Part shown: one piece after another, positions 38,701-54,235 of the stretch
How positions within the stretch are numbered: the first letter of the stretch is position 1
Layout: each line of letters starts with the position of its first letter
Assembly (NCBI GenBank): GCA_030141605.1
Contig: JAQGDQ010000416.1
Span: 1-62,000, forward strand
Length of the DNA stretch: 62,000 nucleotides
Direction of reading: 5' to 3'
DNA from: Tubiluchus corallicola
Lineage: Eukaryota > Priapulida > Priapulimorpha > Priapulimorphida > Tubiluchidae
Position numbers and translations under genes: made by a program
Notes under the pieces: model-generated
Database searches by the model: none
The model's input: the letters and a program-made list of their open reading frames with translations, nothing else
Told to the model about the DNA's origin: nothing

Positions 38701-41700
38701 TGACACACATGACCCAATACATGTACTAGTATTAGAAAGGACCTAAACCCCTAGTATAGTCTAAACTCTAATTCGTTCCACAGTTAAAATGAGGCAAACT
38801 ATTATTCGTTTTTTGGCTGCAGTTCCTTTGTAAAGCAAATTTACATACTCCACCTAATCGTCACAGAACTAGGATATTAGAAACAAATATTGTGTGATAT
38901 AACAACTTATATAAACGTTGGGTGGATCAATTTTCTAGAGTGACAGGAACAAGTGGGAATAAACCCAAAGCAAATACAGCAGTTCGCAATTTGTGGTTGT
39001 GACACACGATTCCTAGTACGGAAATGGAGCGACGCCTTGTTTTGTAAAAGAATCCGACATGTAGACATTCAAGGGCTTAACGTGTTCAAATGATATGCAG
39101 TAAGGCACAGTTTCATTCCCGCTCGCATTAACCAAGCCTTGACAAGTAGCAGCAGCAAGATTGTACTTGTTACGACACAGAAATTGATTTGCTCGTAATA
39201 TTACGTTAAACTACACGGATATAGGACTGCCGCCCTGCCAATCCCAATTTCCAAATACATTACGTTAACAGGGCGAGGAGGGTCAAACATTAGCGTGCAC
39301 ACGCAAACGTCTGAGCAAATTTAAACGTCGCCCGCTATAACATTGTTTTATAAAACGGGAAAATGTCGAATGAAAACACGTAAAATTAATGTCTCGAATG
39401 ACGCCTGTATGGCGTCGCGTGCAAAAAATGGCTTCTGCAAGTCTCTGATAGAGGTCAAGTTGTCTATGAGCACTTAGGAGAGCATGACTGTAATCAATAG
39501 AAAACCATGCCAACATTCACATTATTGTTGACTTTTCATCTCTCGGCTTTTCAAAATTTCCTCCTCTCCTTCTGGCTTTAATGAGGCTCTTCCTGATGCA
39601 ATACATAGTCAATATGATATTCTATTATCAGCTTTTATTTGGAGTTCTGCCGAAAAAAGTGAAGGCATGTGTAGTTAGTGATCGCATCCTTTTTAAAAGA
39701 AAATCGCGCCATTGCGAAATGGGAAAATGTCCCTCGTAACAGGACGTAAATGGGAACAAGGCGAACAGCTGAAAACTGGATGTTCTTGCCAATTTGTGAA
39801 ACAATACTTTAATAACTTCAGTTTTATAAGACACTTATACTTCATAACATTGCTAATAGTGCGTTTAGCGTTACACAGACAAGAGAAATGACAATTCCTA
39901 TGGACTAGGATTATGACTTTATTTGTGTTTGAATTTAAAAATTGTTGTGCAAAAATAGAAAGCTTCGACGCCCAACTTTTGACGTTCCTGTTTTTAATGA
40001 ATATCAACTGGGAATGATAAACAATAACTTCCATTATTCCGGCAAGTATGTCCTAAGAATAACCAACAAAAATCGCAAGAGAACGAAAAAGTTGCAGCAC
40101 TTTTTGTTGACGACATTTGTTGCACCAATTCTAATTCTAAAAATTACGATCATTTGACAATATAATAATGAATTTTTTAAATGAATATGCAAGCAGCGAA
40201 ATTTAAACATTCTCGCAATGTTGTCTGACATTACTGTCGCCATTATTAACATACTTCCTATACAACACTGGTGTTTTAGAACAAATCAATGTGTAGTAAT
40301 TTCTCTACACTTTACAACGAACATTCTACACGCTTCATAAATTCCCAAGTGAAAATCACCAAGACGTCCGCGCGACCTCCAAATATTTATGCTACCGTCA
40401 ATCAACTGTCCTTTACGAAACGACCTAAACTAATTACGATTTTAAAACAACAGAAGTCGATTCGTCGTCTGATTCTCGCAACGACTTGGTGTTTGCTCCA
40501 CCGAGTATAACAACTGTTTATTTTTCTGCGATTACTAAAAGCACTGCTGACCAATTCCACAGAGACAGCAGTATACTAGTATATCTAATAACATTTCCAC
40601 CTTCTCATGCTTATGCTCTCCTGTATAGCTATTTAGCTAAGCACTAATTAAACGGGAAATCACTTCTTTGCAAATTTCATCGCAAAATGTAAATGAACCG
40701 GCCGAGGCTTATGTATGTGATTGTTAAATGGCGTGCTTACTGGTTTAGCTTCCAAATGGCTGCGTTTTTGTTATAGCACAAATTCGAATGATTGAGTAGC
40801 CAGACTGCAGCCATCACGACGCCTTAAACTCTCAATAGAAATCTTGCTACTGCTGTAATAATACTCGTAATCCTGAATTGCGCCAATTTCAGTTCATCGT
40901 AATTTTATTTACAGCCTCTGCGATACGGACCACCTGCCATAATTAGAGTGGCAAAATTACACGGGCTTTCATTTCACCTTTAAACTAAACCTGACGATAC
41001 GGTAAACAAAATATGTTTAGATTTAGAAGATTACTAAATGTGCATAAATCATTTTATATTTCTAGCGCCTGACGTTAAGTTCGACTCGTAAATCGCAACG
41101 AAACGTCATGCTCGGGTTCTAGTAAGACGAGTGAAAAATTATTTAGTGCAAACACGTGTTTAACATTTTTGAAAGAATTAGTGATTTAAGCTCTTTTATA
41201 CCGCCCAAGTAGAAGGCATAAAATCTGAGTTTTATGTTACATGTTACCTCAATCGAATTTTGTGTATATAGTGTTTAGTGTTAAAGCTGATTGCTCTAAA
41301 AAATGGGAAACTTTGTTATAAATACCTCAGCAATATAATTATACATAACATATATATATAGAGAGAACATAGACAAAGATACAAAAGATACAGTCTGTAA
41401 AATTTACTTTTGCTAACATTTAATATTATGTAGTTTTTGTCAGAAACTTTGCAAGTATTTCTACAACTAATGTAACTTTAATTAATTGCTCTTAATAGAA
41501 AGTTTTACTGACAGGAAGCAAATTCAAGTAAATATATTTTCTGTGATTCATTTAATACTTAAAATGGTACAACAATCAAGTGTTACCGAACCCTAGTATA
41601 TTTCCAGAAGTTCTAGTTATTGCTGGAAAATTTATAACTCTAAACAAGCTTTGAACATAACAGCAACTTTGTCTAATTTATTACTTGCACTCTTAATTTG

Positions 41701-42000
41701 CTACTAAAGGTGTGACAAAGACTGCAGGTAAGGTTCTGAAACAAGTTGATTAACCTCTCTCATTTGATACAGCACGTTTTGGTTTTCAGCGAAGCATCTT
41801 ATTAAGACAGACCAAATTAATGCAATTTGTACTTTACGTCCACGAGGAAAACTTACTTTAAAAGCAAAAGTCCCATTAAAAATACTTTGTATATTAAGAG
41901 ATAAAGTTTCAAAAAAAAAGTTGTCACATTAAACAGATTTTAATAAGAGAAAACAAAATGTTTACACATCAACTTTTACAATGAAAATATTTAATTATGT
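35740..42000. other. Intronic, no recognised feature
   Basis: AT-rich, mostly unique-looking sequence next to exon 1. The longest frame (132 codons, minus, 38229..38627) shows no family motif. Short TA tracts occur near 41350. Confidence 0.4.
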
Positions 42001-42027
42001 AGTACTCATAAAAATTATCTATCCTTA

Positions 42028-42785
<758 letters not shown>

Positions 42786-42808
42786 CTGGCAGAATAAATG
42801 TTCTGAAA

Positions 42809-42816
42809 CTATATAG
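42809..42816 (-). promoter_or_regulatory. TATA-like element (CTATATAG)
   Basis: Minus strand CTATATAG, about 170 nt upstream of the HS3ST start codon. A start site about 25 to 30 nt downstream would fall near 42780. Single short motif; could be chance. Confidence 0.3.
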
Positions 42817-42923
42817 GCAACAGGCACAAAACAAACCCGCACATTCCACGCAACAAGCAGACTGATATTGAAAACACGCGAGTGCTGAGCAGCGAGAATC
42901 AGGCGCATTGCAACTGAACGCTG

Positions 42924-42928
42924 ATTGG
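42924..42928 (-). promoter_or_regulatory. CCAAT box
   Basis: CCAAT on the minus strand in the context ACCAATCAGC, about 110 bp upstream of the TATA-like element. The wider interval 42840..42990 is less AT-rich than the flanks and contains several CG dinucleotides. Consistent with a promoter but not proof of one. Confidence 0.35.
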
Positions 42929-42999
42929 TTAGCTGGAGCAAAATGCATGCTAGGGGCGCCGCTGGTCCAGGTACATGACGTACATCAAAGGCGGAATTT

Positions 43000-45572
43000 T
43001 GGATGTCATCACAATTTTTGCAATTATCTTTTTGAAACATTGTTTTCTGTTTAAAACATGTCGTGCTTGCCGGAGTTGAAACAAATGTGAAGGACAGCCA
43101 AGTCTGAGATAAAGCATTAATAATTAAAACCACTGCTTAAATACAAAACATGGGTAAATGTCGAGAGTCTAGTGAGGTTGAGGGTAAATAACAGTAAGGC
43201 TCAAAATCTGTACCTACACACAATTTGTGATAAATTTTAACTCACACTGGCTTGCGTAACTTAAGCGACGTCAAACGTTATTTTTGTCATAAAATCTGCC
43301 AAAATTAAAAAACATCCAACAGTTTTGTCTGTTTCACCTGTTATGGCGTAGTTTGACAATAAGATTGCAACTTCATCTAATAAAACAGAATGGTGTTTAG
43401 ATTTCATAGAGTGCTCATGAAACCAAAGTGTGTTCAAATCTTGTACGCTAGCTCGTGTGGCAAAATAGGTTATTGATCTTGTTTGCATAAATGCTTACTA
43501 ATGTTATACTGCATCGTCCATACTCATGCATGCTATTACAGTTGCATCCACTTGTACTGTCTATGCAAATAGCATCGCGATTTGTATTATTCATTAGCCT
43601 TTTCATTATCGTGTCCTGATTTTTCGTTGCTCGCACATCTAAAGAACATCGTGAAACCTTAAAGGAAATCACATGCCCACCTTAAAAATAATATTAAAGC
43701 ATTTTGAAAGCATTAGTTTTGAAAGAGAACAAATGCAAAGAAAGTTGGGTTTTTGGTTAAAGCCTACGTGGCGTTTTGTTTAGTTTGCTTCAAAATTTTG
43801 CACAAAGGCGGCAGCATTAGGAATAAAGCTCGAAACAAAAACAAAAGAACTTGCATAATTAAGCCAGTCTATTAACATAAGCCAGGTATTCATTTTATAA
43901 TTAGGGCTTTGTACATAACGACAACCAACCTACTGCTTGAATGAACGTATTGTTTTTCACCTGGACGTTACTGGCGATACCCTGAACAAGTATTTATATC
44001 GCACACTGATGAGCTGTGGGCCTGTAATTACGCCCGGGACAGCATGGTAATTTGTACAGCTATTCTGGGAAAGGTATGGAAAATTAGTCCCGTTCGTTAC
44101 GCAACAAAAATTATCCTGTCCAGATAACGTTCACCTGTGGTTGTAGCGGACTGAACACAGGCTGTACAATCAAACAATGAAAAATTCTCAGGTTTATTGA
44201 GCTTGAAGTGTCAAGACGCTAAGCTGCAAAATACTAGTCGCTAAGATAACAAAACGTTATGCAAAAATGTGCAAACTCGCCAAAAACATTTATAACTAAT
44301 TTACCTCACATTTATTTCAACTGACTATGGCTACAAAGCAAGTTAGTGATCAGCCCAATGAGTGATATGGAAAAATATGGGACAGTTCATTTGAACTTTA
44401 AATGTTAAAAACTTAGAATAAGTGCAGCAAAGTTTACCCAGACGCTACAAAAGCAGTATAATGTTCACATTGGAAGCCTATAAAAACTGATAATTTGTTT
44501 TGTCGCTTACAGAATTTCAAAAACTGTGCTGCTGTTAATTGATTAAACCATAGTGGCATTACGCAGTCGTTAGCCTAGCAACATCTAATGATCCTTTGAC
44601 AAACACTCACCAACACTTGACTTGAGAGTAGTCAAAACTTAATCTCACTCTTCCATTCAGCCCCGGGCATCTGACGTCTCCCCAGCCACTTGGGATCTCG
44701 GACACACAATCACGGCTTTGTGGAATGAATGAAACTATTGCGAACTTAACTGTAAACACTGTCTGGACGGGACCAGGGTGATACAAGTGGAGGATTTGAT
44801 TTGCTCTAATATGTTTGACATATTTGCCGTTACGTTTATTAATTTATTTTTGATTTATTTATTGCTATCAAATACTTATTTACGGACATAAGTAAAAAGT
44901 ACAAGTCTTGCAAAAAACAGGTTATATTAATGCTCGAATATTCTATTCATTATAGGTCTATGCACTACGTACATTAGTAAGATGAAGCAGAAATTGGATT
45001 ATTAATAAATAATAAAAGCATTGCTATATGGCGTGCCATGAAACAAAATCAAACATGCCAACATTTTTTTACAAGTTTGTTCGTTTGTTGGTTAAAAGAC
45101 ATCAAACGGTACTACAAATTCTACCATAATTCCGGTCTTCTTTTCAAAATTCTAAAAAGCGAAAAGGATTTAGTTTGTTAGCATTGTACTCCTAATTATT
45201 CCGTAATAAAGGATCAGGGGTTGCAGTAAAGTGTTTTTCTCATGTCAGTTCTTATTCTCGGAACATGATAATCGTTAAGCCGTGTAGTTTTACTTATAAA
45301 TTTTCCAAATCTACATGCACTTTCGAAATACATACAGTAGCTTATTTAACAGCAGCATATTTTATCAGAATTCGGAAATACACGTATTTTAACAGTTTGA
45401 ACTAAAATGGCAGATTGGTGGAAATTTGAGTAAAATATTCTTAACGATAGCTTCGTTATCACTCAACTTATTTAGCAGCTAATTGAGAATTTGAGTAATT
45501 TGCTTACATGTCTTTAATTTTAAAACTACACAAACCACAAATCGTCGAAAAGATGAAAATACGTCAAAATGA

Positions 45573-45575
<3 letters not shown>
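43000..45575. other. Upstream intergenic, nothing recognised
   Basis: AT-rich sequence 5' of the HS3ST gene. Open frames of up to 118 codons near 42777..43133 and 43261..43672 lack motifs. Confidence 0.4.
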
Positions 45576-45625
<50 letters not shown>

Positions 45626-45640
45626 GTATATATATTATAT
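45576..45640. repeat. (TA)n / (TATG)n microsatellite
   Basis: About 18 TA units, then TATG units, then TATA. Confidence 0.95.
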
Positions 45641-46865
45641 TAAATTAATTCTTTATTTGTCATTAAAAAATGGTCCACTCATTATATAAAATTGAGTAAG
45701 ATCAAAAATAATTAAAGTCAAAGATGCTGTGGATCAAATTTTTCACATGTTTCTATAGTTTCCAGCTGCACACAAATTCAGAAAATTGTTTAGTTTTCGA
45801 CAACCATAGAATGAATAAAATGAAAAATATATTTCATTCAAAGTTTTTAGAATTCCACGTAGATTTAAATACTGTACTTCATTTCAATTACGTAATTATA
45901 AAACGCTACAATATTCATAAAATCAAAAGGCCACAGTTCTTACGGAATGTAGAGACATCTTTTTCGCTCTAGAGAATTGGGAGAGAACATATAATACTAA
46001 TCATATCAATTTTATATTTTAAACACTAAACAGGGTAACGTTGCTTGACAGACATGGCTTTGTTGGATGATAAAAACACTGTAACGTTGTAATTCGTATC
46101 CAAATTGTCGCCTATTCAACTGCCTTGCAGATTTTGGGCTGTTTGTTGTAATAAAACTTGAACTGGCCGATCTAGAAAACATATAATTTGCAAAAATACT
46201 CTGTTTATGCTGTGAGTGGAATTCTGATTTATGAAGCACTAATGCGAAATGAAACATCAGGTAGAAGTGATGTCATGTCATCATGTAGATGGGATTAGCT
46301 TACACTGCTCCTAATCAATAATGGTTTTCGAGTAGTGACATAATACACCCCACTGTCATTTGCATGCTGGAAATTCCCAGAGCTACGGTCTAGAGACAAT
46401 TCTATGGGTCGCTGATATCTCTATTAATAGCATAAGCTCTTCAAGAATTTTAATATTTTTTAAGACTCATATGTAACGATAGGCCAACAACATGCGTATT
46501 TAAAACATGTCGTGAATACAACAAAAATGCAGTTCATACTGGTATCTGATTATAACGTGATATATACTTAATGAGAAATGCGTCATCATTGTGCCAGTCC
46601 ACAGTGAAGGAAACAAGGGAAAAAGTTCAGAAGGAAAAAATATTTTAATATTTCGATATCAGTAACGGAAGTTATGGCAACGATTTACTGACATCAAACT
46701 TCAATGGAGTCCCAAGCAATAGTAATAACAATAATCATGTTGCCATTATTATGAATTATAATACGAATCTAACTGTTGATTTAGTCATTTGTAACATCGC
46801 TATTTATCAAGTTGTCAATTTATTCTAACCTCAATCACTCGCTCTCGTCTCCTCTATCTCTTATC

Positions 46866-46866
46866 T

Positions 46867-46934
<68 letters not shown>

Positions 46935-46979
46935 CCGCTCTCTCTCTCTCTCTCTCTCCCGCTCTCTCATTCTCTCTGC
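46866..46979. repeat. (CT)n microsatellite with C-run
   Basis: Starts with a ten-C run, then CT dinucleotides broken by CTGTCTGT and CCCGCT variants. The + frame reading SLSLSL is an artefact. Confidence 0.95.
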
Positions 46980-47567
46980 CAGCATCACCAGCCCGCATCA
47001 TCTGCTCATAAAAGTAACTTCGTTGCCTTGCCCTGCATCATTAGCAGTTTGCGGTCAGTTACTAATTTTTGATGACGTGTGACTGTCATTGCGAGTCGCT
47101 CGCAGGTCATTAGTATTGTCTGTTGCTAAAGAGTCTGAACAGTGCTATATGCCCTGAACTGGTCTACTAGAAATTTGTCACGTATTGCTGTTAGATGATG
47201 AGAAACGGTTTCCTCCGGATGAGATGTATAATCTTTCAAATATTAACAGTACGTCTGGTGACCTGTCGCAACAGACGAATGAATAGAGTCCGGTGAATTG
47301 AAAAAAAGTAAACATTTGAATTGTTATTATTAATAACTACTAATTAACAACATTATGATAGTTGCAAAGTAATATATATATATTTTACATAATAGCGCGG
47401 TGAAAAATGACGAAAAAACATCTGTCTCGCGATAATGCTTAAAATGCAGGACCCTCTATTAAAGTATTATATGCAACCATTACTTATAACGTTGCGCATT
47501 TCTATCACTATGTGGCACCACGGGCTTTCGACTAGTTACTATAGCATAGCGTTTGCACTGGTAGAAT

Positions 47568-47695
47568 TTATTTTATTTATTTATTTTTATTTTATTTTAT
47601 TCACACCCAACAGTAAAATACAGTCTATAATAAAAACAATATACATAAAACACATTGTCAAAAAACATACAAATACAATATTTACAAGAGTGTGG
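47568..47695 (-). mobile_element. Possible retroposon 3' end with AATAAA-rich tail
   Basis: On the minus strand, unique sequence ending GTTGGGTGTG is followed at once by AATAAAATAAAATAAAAATAA and further AATAAAT units. Such an A-rich tail after a conserved-looking end is typical of 5'-truncated non-LTR or SINE insertions. No reverse transcriptase segment or target duplication was identified. Confidence 0.3.
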
Positions 47696-47699
47696 TAAA

Positions 47700-50600
47700 G
47701 GCACGAAGAACAACGAATTTATGCGAGTTAACTTGATATAAGAAGGTTTTAAATTAACTTAATATTTTGTGCGGTTAAAAATATTATCTAATTAATGAGG
47801 GCTGAAATAAATGTAACAGATCGAGTACATGAAAACTTGAATCGTTTATCAAAGGTTCTCGTCTAAGTAACTAGTAATGTCATTGAGCATGGGACATAAT
47901 CGTATTTCATCAATAAGTCTTTGTAGTCATACACCCAATTATTCACCCTGACATGACACACGATACACTAGATTACATGGCAGAGATTTCATTTTGCACA
48001 TGATACGTTGTCTGGTGAACTGAAGTGACACTCATTGGCGGATTATTGCTGAGATTGAGATGCAACATAGACAGTGGTCAATACTGGCAATAAATAATAA
48101 TTTGGAATATGGCTTCTTTAGTAAAACACTAGAAAACAGAATTCTTGTATAAAGCTAAAAAATCGTTTTGGAAATTTGTATTACTCACATGCTGTCTTAC
48201 TGCGCACAGAATTTGTATTAGCAGCATTGCTGTATAAAGCATGAACGTTAAAATTTTGGCGATGACTGTTAAGCTCAGTCATTTTAATGCTATGTAGTTT
48301 GAAAAAAAGTTTAGCTAACAGTATTTAAATTTCGAAAAAATAATCAGAGAATTCGTAGTGCATACTTCAAGAACTAAACAAGTGTACAAATTACCTTATA
48401 TTATCAATAAGATTAGTATTGGTCATATTTTGGTGAGTTTTTGTGCACACTGAGATAGTAAAACAGAGACGTTTTACCAGTTAATTTTTAATTATTAAGA
48501 ATTTTCTTTTGCAATTACGTAAGTATTCAAACAGTAAGCTAAATAATGCCAAGTAACGTAACTTTGTGTGGAAAATTATTCGTGACATACTTTAAAATTG
48601 TCCCTTTCCCCGTTAAGCTTTAAAATAGTTGCATTGTAACTGCAGTGTTAATGTTTACATGCAGGAGTAAAGCAATTTGATGGCTTTTGTTTAAATTTCA
48701 AATCCCTTGAAGTTTAGTGACTAAAATGTGGCATGTTCTTGACATGCACTCATACGAATTTTGTTGCTTATTTTATAGTTGGACGACTATAATTGCCATT
48801 GTGTCAGTGGCATTTGTGAGAACAGCGAACTCGCAATAATAATTTTGTAAGTGACTGAGGCAACTTTTCGGTTAATAACTAATAATTAGTTGTCATTTAT
48901 TAAAAATGGATATTGATTACCTTGAAAATTGTACGATTGTCTCTCTGTTATGAGGTCTGTCTAGAAATATAACTAAGTTTTATGGACTTATGGCAGCAAA
49001 GCACTGCGTTAAAATACGTTTAGTTTTATTTTAGCATTGCTATACCACGTGAAGTACGTTCACTTCATTTATCAAGTACCCTCGCGTGAAAGCGTGCATA
49101 CTTGAGTGCTATAAAACGTTGTTAGCCTAGCGTCTTCACCACACGGGCTTAATTTTGGTTTATGGAGATGCCGTCTCCTAAATTCCGACTTGTGGTTTGA
49201 AGGTGTATGCATAAATGTATGAGTTAGGCGACCGGGAGAGCAATTTAATTACCGTGATGGATGTACGTAATGCTAATCTAGTTTCATTTCGTTTTAGCAC
49301 ATCTGTTTTCTGCCATGCATGTATGTACGTTGTAACCGAGTCTTGAAGCCCAGGCCCCCGGGTCGAACGCGCATGTATATGAACTCCCAAGTAGATTTGC
49401 TTCGTTGTTATTAATTGCTTGCTAATGCTACTTCGCCTTGGGACATTTTAAAGCCTCCTACATTTGACAGCTTAGTGAATGCCCTGATGTTGAATTTTTT
49501 CTTGTTCATTATACGAGATTAGAGCACCAAATGGCACATTGAGGTTCTTTTGTATGAAATCACCAGTATCGTGTTTATTTCAAGAATTTTTGGCAGTCGT
49601 CACTGATATTGTCATTTGACTACTATAAAACAAAAAAAACATGATTAGAAGCACCAAATAGCATCAAGTTACATAACTGTCGATTATAAACCTGTGTACG
49701 GTAAGAATATCTAGCAAATGAATATGAAGAAGCACTAGTTAATAAGAGGAAAAATGTGAGTTGTTCTTATCTTGTAAAAACAAGTTAATTTCCCAGAGCC
49801 AGATCACGCTAACACATATTTTGCACAAAAACAAAAGCCAGCTAAAATGGATTTGTAGTCTACTTGCAAATTTAATTTGAATTGTGCATAACTGAATAGT
49901 AAATATTTGATTATCGCCAACTAGAAAAAGCAAAAACTAAGAATTTGAAACGTGCTAATGCAATGCTTGTTTTCCTTGCTAAGAATTAATTCACTGCAAC
50001 TATTTCGTTCATTCAAATTTGGACTGCGAGTAGGCTACGATTTAAATTTAGTTAGATTTTGCTTCCCCGCATTATGACTCCACTTCGTGAAATTTCGACC
50101 TTTCGAGGAGGAATTTCGCTTTCGTTCATAAAGTGCTTAAGCGATGTTTTTTACCGCAATGATTTATGCTGACTTATCGCAAAATGTCTTGCTTTTATTA
50201 GTTTTGAAAAGATCAACTTTATTAATTTACCAATAATTGCACCCTGCTTTGTCATGTCTTTCGTTAGTTTCATTCAAATTTTAAATAATTGTGACCTTCA
50301 ACACACCACAAATAGTTAATTTTCTGAGCTCCACTTATCACACTACAAACAGTTTATCCGAAATTATATGAATACCTGAAATGCCAAACTGTTTGCTAGA
50401 TTACACAATTATCGTCATCTCTACATAATTTTACCTGTAGCTCCAAATAATTTTTTTGTAAACCATTTAAATTTTCACTTCAGTCACTGACAAATCAGAA
50501 AACAAATTCAGATGTGTCTTCGAGTCGTTGAAAATTCAACACGTCGAATTTGGAGTAGGTGAAGCGAAAACGAACTAAGAACCGCTGTATATTTATATAT

Positions 50601-53335
50601 TTTGTATGTAATTATTCAGCATCAAAGGCATTTATGTTTTACGCTGAAACGCTTTTAAAACTATGTATCTTATAATACACCAATCCCATTTGTGCGTGCT
50701 GTTTGTACAATCTGGAGTCCTATTTGGTTTCCTCAGTTGGAATCCAGCTTCTGCAATTAACCACCCGTTGGGTTGTGTAACACTTTCCTCTCTCATTTCC
50801 GAATTTATCCAAACCACAATGCCTCTCCTGTCAAAGCGCACAACAGAGTTTATTTAAAATTAATGACCTGGTACAATGATAATTAATGGCCAACTTAAGT
50901 AATGAATCGCTGAAACATGCAGAATAACCTGCATAACACGAGTTAATGATTAATTAAACCAGCATTTCAATTCATCTATTCGAAATATAGAGGCGGGATG
51001 ATTAAACCGCGTTTCAGCTAGTAATAATTTAGCATCATTTACCATTGGCTGTGATTTATAACAATTAAGCCTAAAGTGCAAAAACAAGATGTACGAAAGA
51101 TAGCTCTAAAGGTATCTATTCTCTTTATTGCTTACCTTCTCTGTAAAGCTTACCGATTCAAACTTTTGCAAACAGCGAAACATAAATTCTTCATAACAAA
51201 CCAAATAACTGTTTTCATTGTGTGAAAAATTCCCCAAGTTTTATTTCTGTTTTTATGTTTCCCATGGTAGTTTTTGGTAACTTTTGTGTTCAGACCTGGC
51301 CTACTTAACAACAGTTAAGATTGTTTATCAATCGAAAACACGGTTTTTTATCATTTCGAAATACGTTTGCATTTTTTACACTTCTCATGTAAAGCTTAGA
51401 ATCTGTAAATTCTTTGTACCATATACACTTCAAATGCAAAAGAATAAAGTGTCAGGGGTCTATGAACTGCTGATGTGTTACAAAAGTAAGCTGGAACTCT
51501 CGGTCGTCATTTCAGTTTTTCACGAACCCTCTTTCTCTGCGTCACGTATATTCGTTATGCGTCCCACACAGGTGAGAGAAACTGCTATATCCTTTATCCT
51601 CATCTCTAGAGCTGGAGTGAAGTTGCATATTCTGGCGGTACTGCTGCTGTTGATTCTTTGTTGGCTGCGTGAATCCCTGCTGTGATAATAATAGCGCAGC
51701 AGAACGTCCGACCAGACTCCGGAAATTTTAAACTCTTAGATTAGCATTTACTAATGTTCTTTGTTTGTGCGACCACAAATTTAGCTATTACGTTACTTGA
51801 GCGTAAAGATTGAACATGGTTGTGGGTTTGGCACGTTAAGCTTGCTTCAAAAGCCATGTCAGAGTTCTCAAATATCCGAAACTCAGAAGTGCCTGTTTTA
51901 CTAAAACACTTTTCTCTGTAAAATCGAAAGATGAGACGGGCTGTTCCGTGCATATTGCAACCTTAAAAGTCTGCGTGAAAATCTTTCCTTAATTTCAATC
52001 TTAACAATGAAACTAGTTTAAATGACTCAATTTATGCTTTTCCTTTTATCGACAGATGGTGCTACTAGTGTCGCCATCTACTAAAATTATCACTTAAGCT
52101 AATAAAAAACTCGTAATCCCTTACAATTAGCGATTACGCGTATGCGAACCTCTCAAATTTACTCTAATCACAAACTATTTTTTTTCCTAATTAAAAATAT
52201 TAAAAGTTTTAAAAGTATGAGACAGCTAATCTAAACTGTACAAATTATACCTAACAGCATCGTTGGCGTTTGAGAAAATTACGTATAGCAATTTGGCTAG
52301 CAAATATGAATGAAACCATTGTACATTTGTAAATTTCATACAACTTAAACAGACCTACGTATCACATATCTCTGGTCACTATAATACGTGTACATTAACA
52401 TAATATGATTTAGTATTGACTTTCATCAGACTAATGTGTTCCTCTGAACTGCACAATTGCGTAATAAACATCTGCCATTTCATTACATTCAAAACACCTA
52501 GCCCGTCTATTACGTATACGGATGCAGCTCATTTACTGAAGAACTGCTCTAATTAGGATTAAATTGATAATAATGCCAGCACAGTGGTTAGTTAATGTGT
52601 GAATAAGCGTGGCAAGTATGCCTACTGAAGCCTACTGATCCAGGGATGAATCTAGCCTGCCGACGAGTTTATAATACCGGACATCTAAGCAGCTGGCCCG
52701 ACCAGATCGATTGCACATAAACCGATACTGCAGCTGCAATCCAACACACTCCACGTATAATGATTTCTTCACTATTAGTAATTTGTTAATAGTTAAGCAA
52801 CCTTGGCATATACAACAGAGATCGGTGACCGCTTCCACTCTAAATTAATATAGAACGTGTGCAAGCTAAGCACATTTAGAGGGCGCTCAAGTATGCAGCA
52901 TAGCACGCCCTAAGCCGTAATCCAATACACGAACAACTCCAATTATAAAAAGCACGAATATATTCATCATTATATGCAATAATGTTAATTTTTTCAAACA
53001 GCAATAACGTTGAATTAATATTATTATGCTCTCACCAAACACGGATGTAGAAGTACTAGTTTCACATTGTTTTCATCCCTTTCACTGATGTTATTGTATA
53101 AGCAAGCAAACTTGAAATAATTTAGTATTAGTTGTTTTAAAATTTTGCGCAAACAAATAATTTTGAAATGTAAAGCCACGTTTTAACAAGTCTAGATAAT
53201 ATAGCAAGTTGGTAATGGTGTTGTTTGGATAAAAAATTTACCCTGGGCTTCCAAAGTCGCTTTCACAAAAAACTAAAACAGAAGCCGTAGTCACAGAATG
53301 CTAGCATTAAAGTGGCACCGTGTTGCCGCTACTGC
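47700..53335. other. Intergenic; no supported gene
   Basis: Mostly AT-rich. The 133-codon frame at 51284..51685 (+) has hydrophobic stretches but no recognisable domain. Segments near 49130..49400 and 50850..51060 are denser in homeodomain-type ATTA/TAAT cores and CG dinucleotides and could be regulatory; this is only an impression. Confidence 0.35.
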
Positions 53336-53339
53336 ATGT

Positions 53340-53632
53340 TTATTTTCGAAAGCAGTTTACATTTCCCAACACAATTTAAATACTCTAACCCTAGCATAGC
53401 CCTAATCCTAACCCTAAATCTAACCCTAACCGTAACTCTAGCTCTAACCCTAACATAGTCCTAACCCTAACCCTGACCCTAACTCTAACCCTAACTCTAA
53501 CCCTGACACTAACCCTGACCCTAACCGTAACTCTAGCTCTAATCCTAACCCTAACCCTGACCCTAACTCTGACCCTAACTCTAACCCTAACTCTAACCCT
53601 GACACTAATCCTAATCCGCTTCACGAAATAAT
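53340..53632 (-). repeat. Telomere-like array with shared flanks, copy 1
   Basis: The core (53383..53617) is a degenerate CCCTAA hexamer array on the + strand (TTAGGG on minus) with CTCTAA, CCGTAA and CCTGAC variants. A higher-order unit of about 95 bp (CCGTAACTCTAGCTCTAA at 53431 and again at 53526) shows segmental duplication inside the array. The flanks, read on the minus strand, are CGTGAAGCGGATTAGGATTAG before and AGTATTTAAATTGTGTTGGG after. The same flanks surround the array at 60980. The 77-codon RVRVRV frame on the minus strand is an artefact. Confidence 0.9.
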
Positions 53633-54235
53633 TTCTCGTGTGGGGTAAATTGTAATCTTTAGCTTTATTTTGTCACGTATAAGAGACCCCCAGAATAAAA
53701 GACAAAAAAATGGGCTACAAAAAGAGGTGACAATTTGTCTGATATGCAAGTTATCTACTATGCATGTAAACCTCGTCATCAAAAGGTTCCTCTCTCAAAC
53801 TGCATAAAAAGCGAAGTTTTACGGGCACAATGTGAGAGTAAAATTTTGTTGATAAAGAACGCACACAGCATTACAACACGTTGCAGATTATGTCTTGTCA
53901 GGGTCACGAATTTAAAAACACTTCTGTGTAACATTATCATTGCAGCATACGAATTAAATATAAAAAACTTTAGAAGACCCTAGATGACGATCGAGTTCCG
54001 AGGTCACCCAAAGTTATCACTCAAAAATATTCGGGTTAAAAAAGTACGGCTCAATATGCCACTCAGTCGACAGGCTTTTTCTATTTAATTAAATGTGTGA
54101 CTAAAAAGAATAGCTACAAAATGTCACAAGTTACCTACGCAAATACGCAAAGCAAAAAACTTCAGTGCTTTCTTTCTTCTTCCGGTAGGGCTTATTTAGA
54201 GGAGCAGTTGATTCTGTTCACCCTCGCATTGTGCT

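Noticed and set aside
51284-51685. 133-codon + frame with hydrophobic ends
   Set aside because: No family resemblance, no signal of splice partners; chance frame cannot be excluded and is the simpler reading.
53383-53617. True chromosome end or recent telomere fusion
   Set aside because: Units are degenerate, and the flanks are shared with another locus at 61 kb, which fits a dispersed repeat better.
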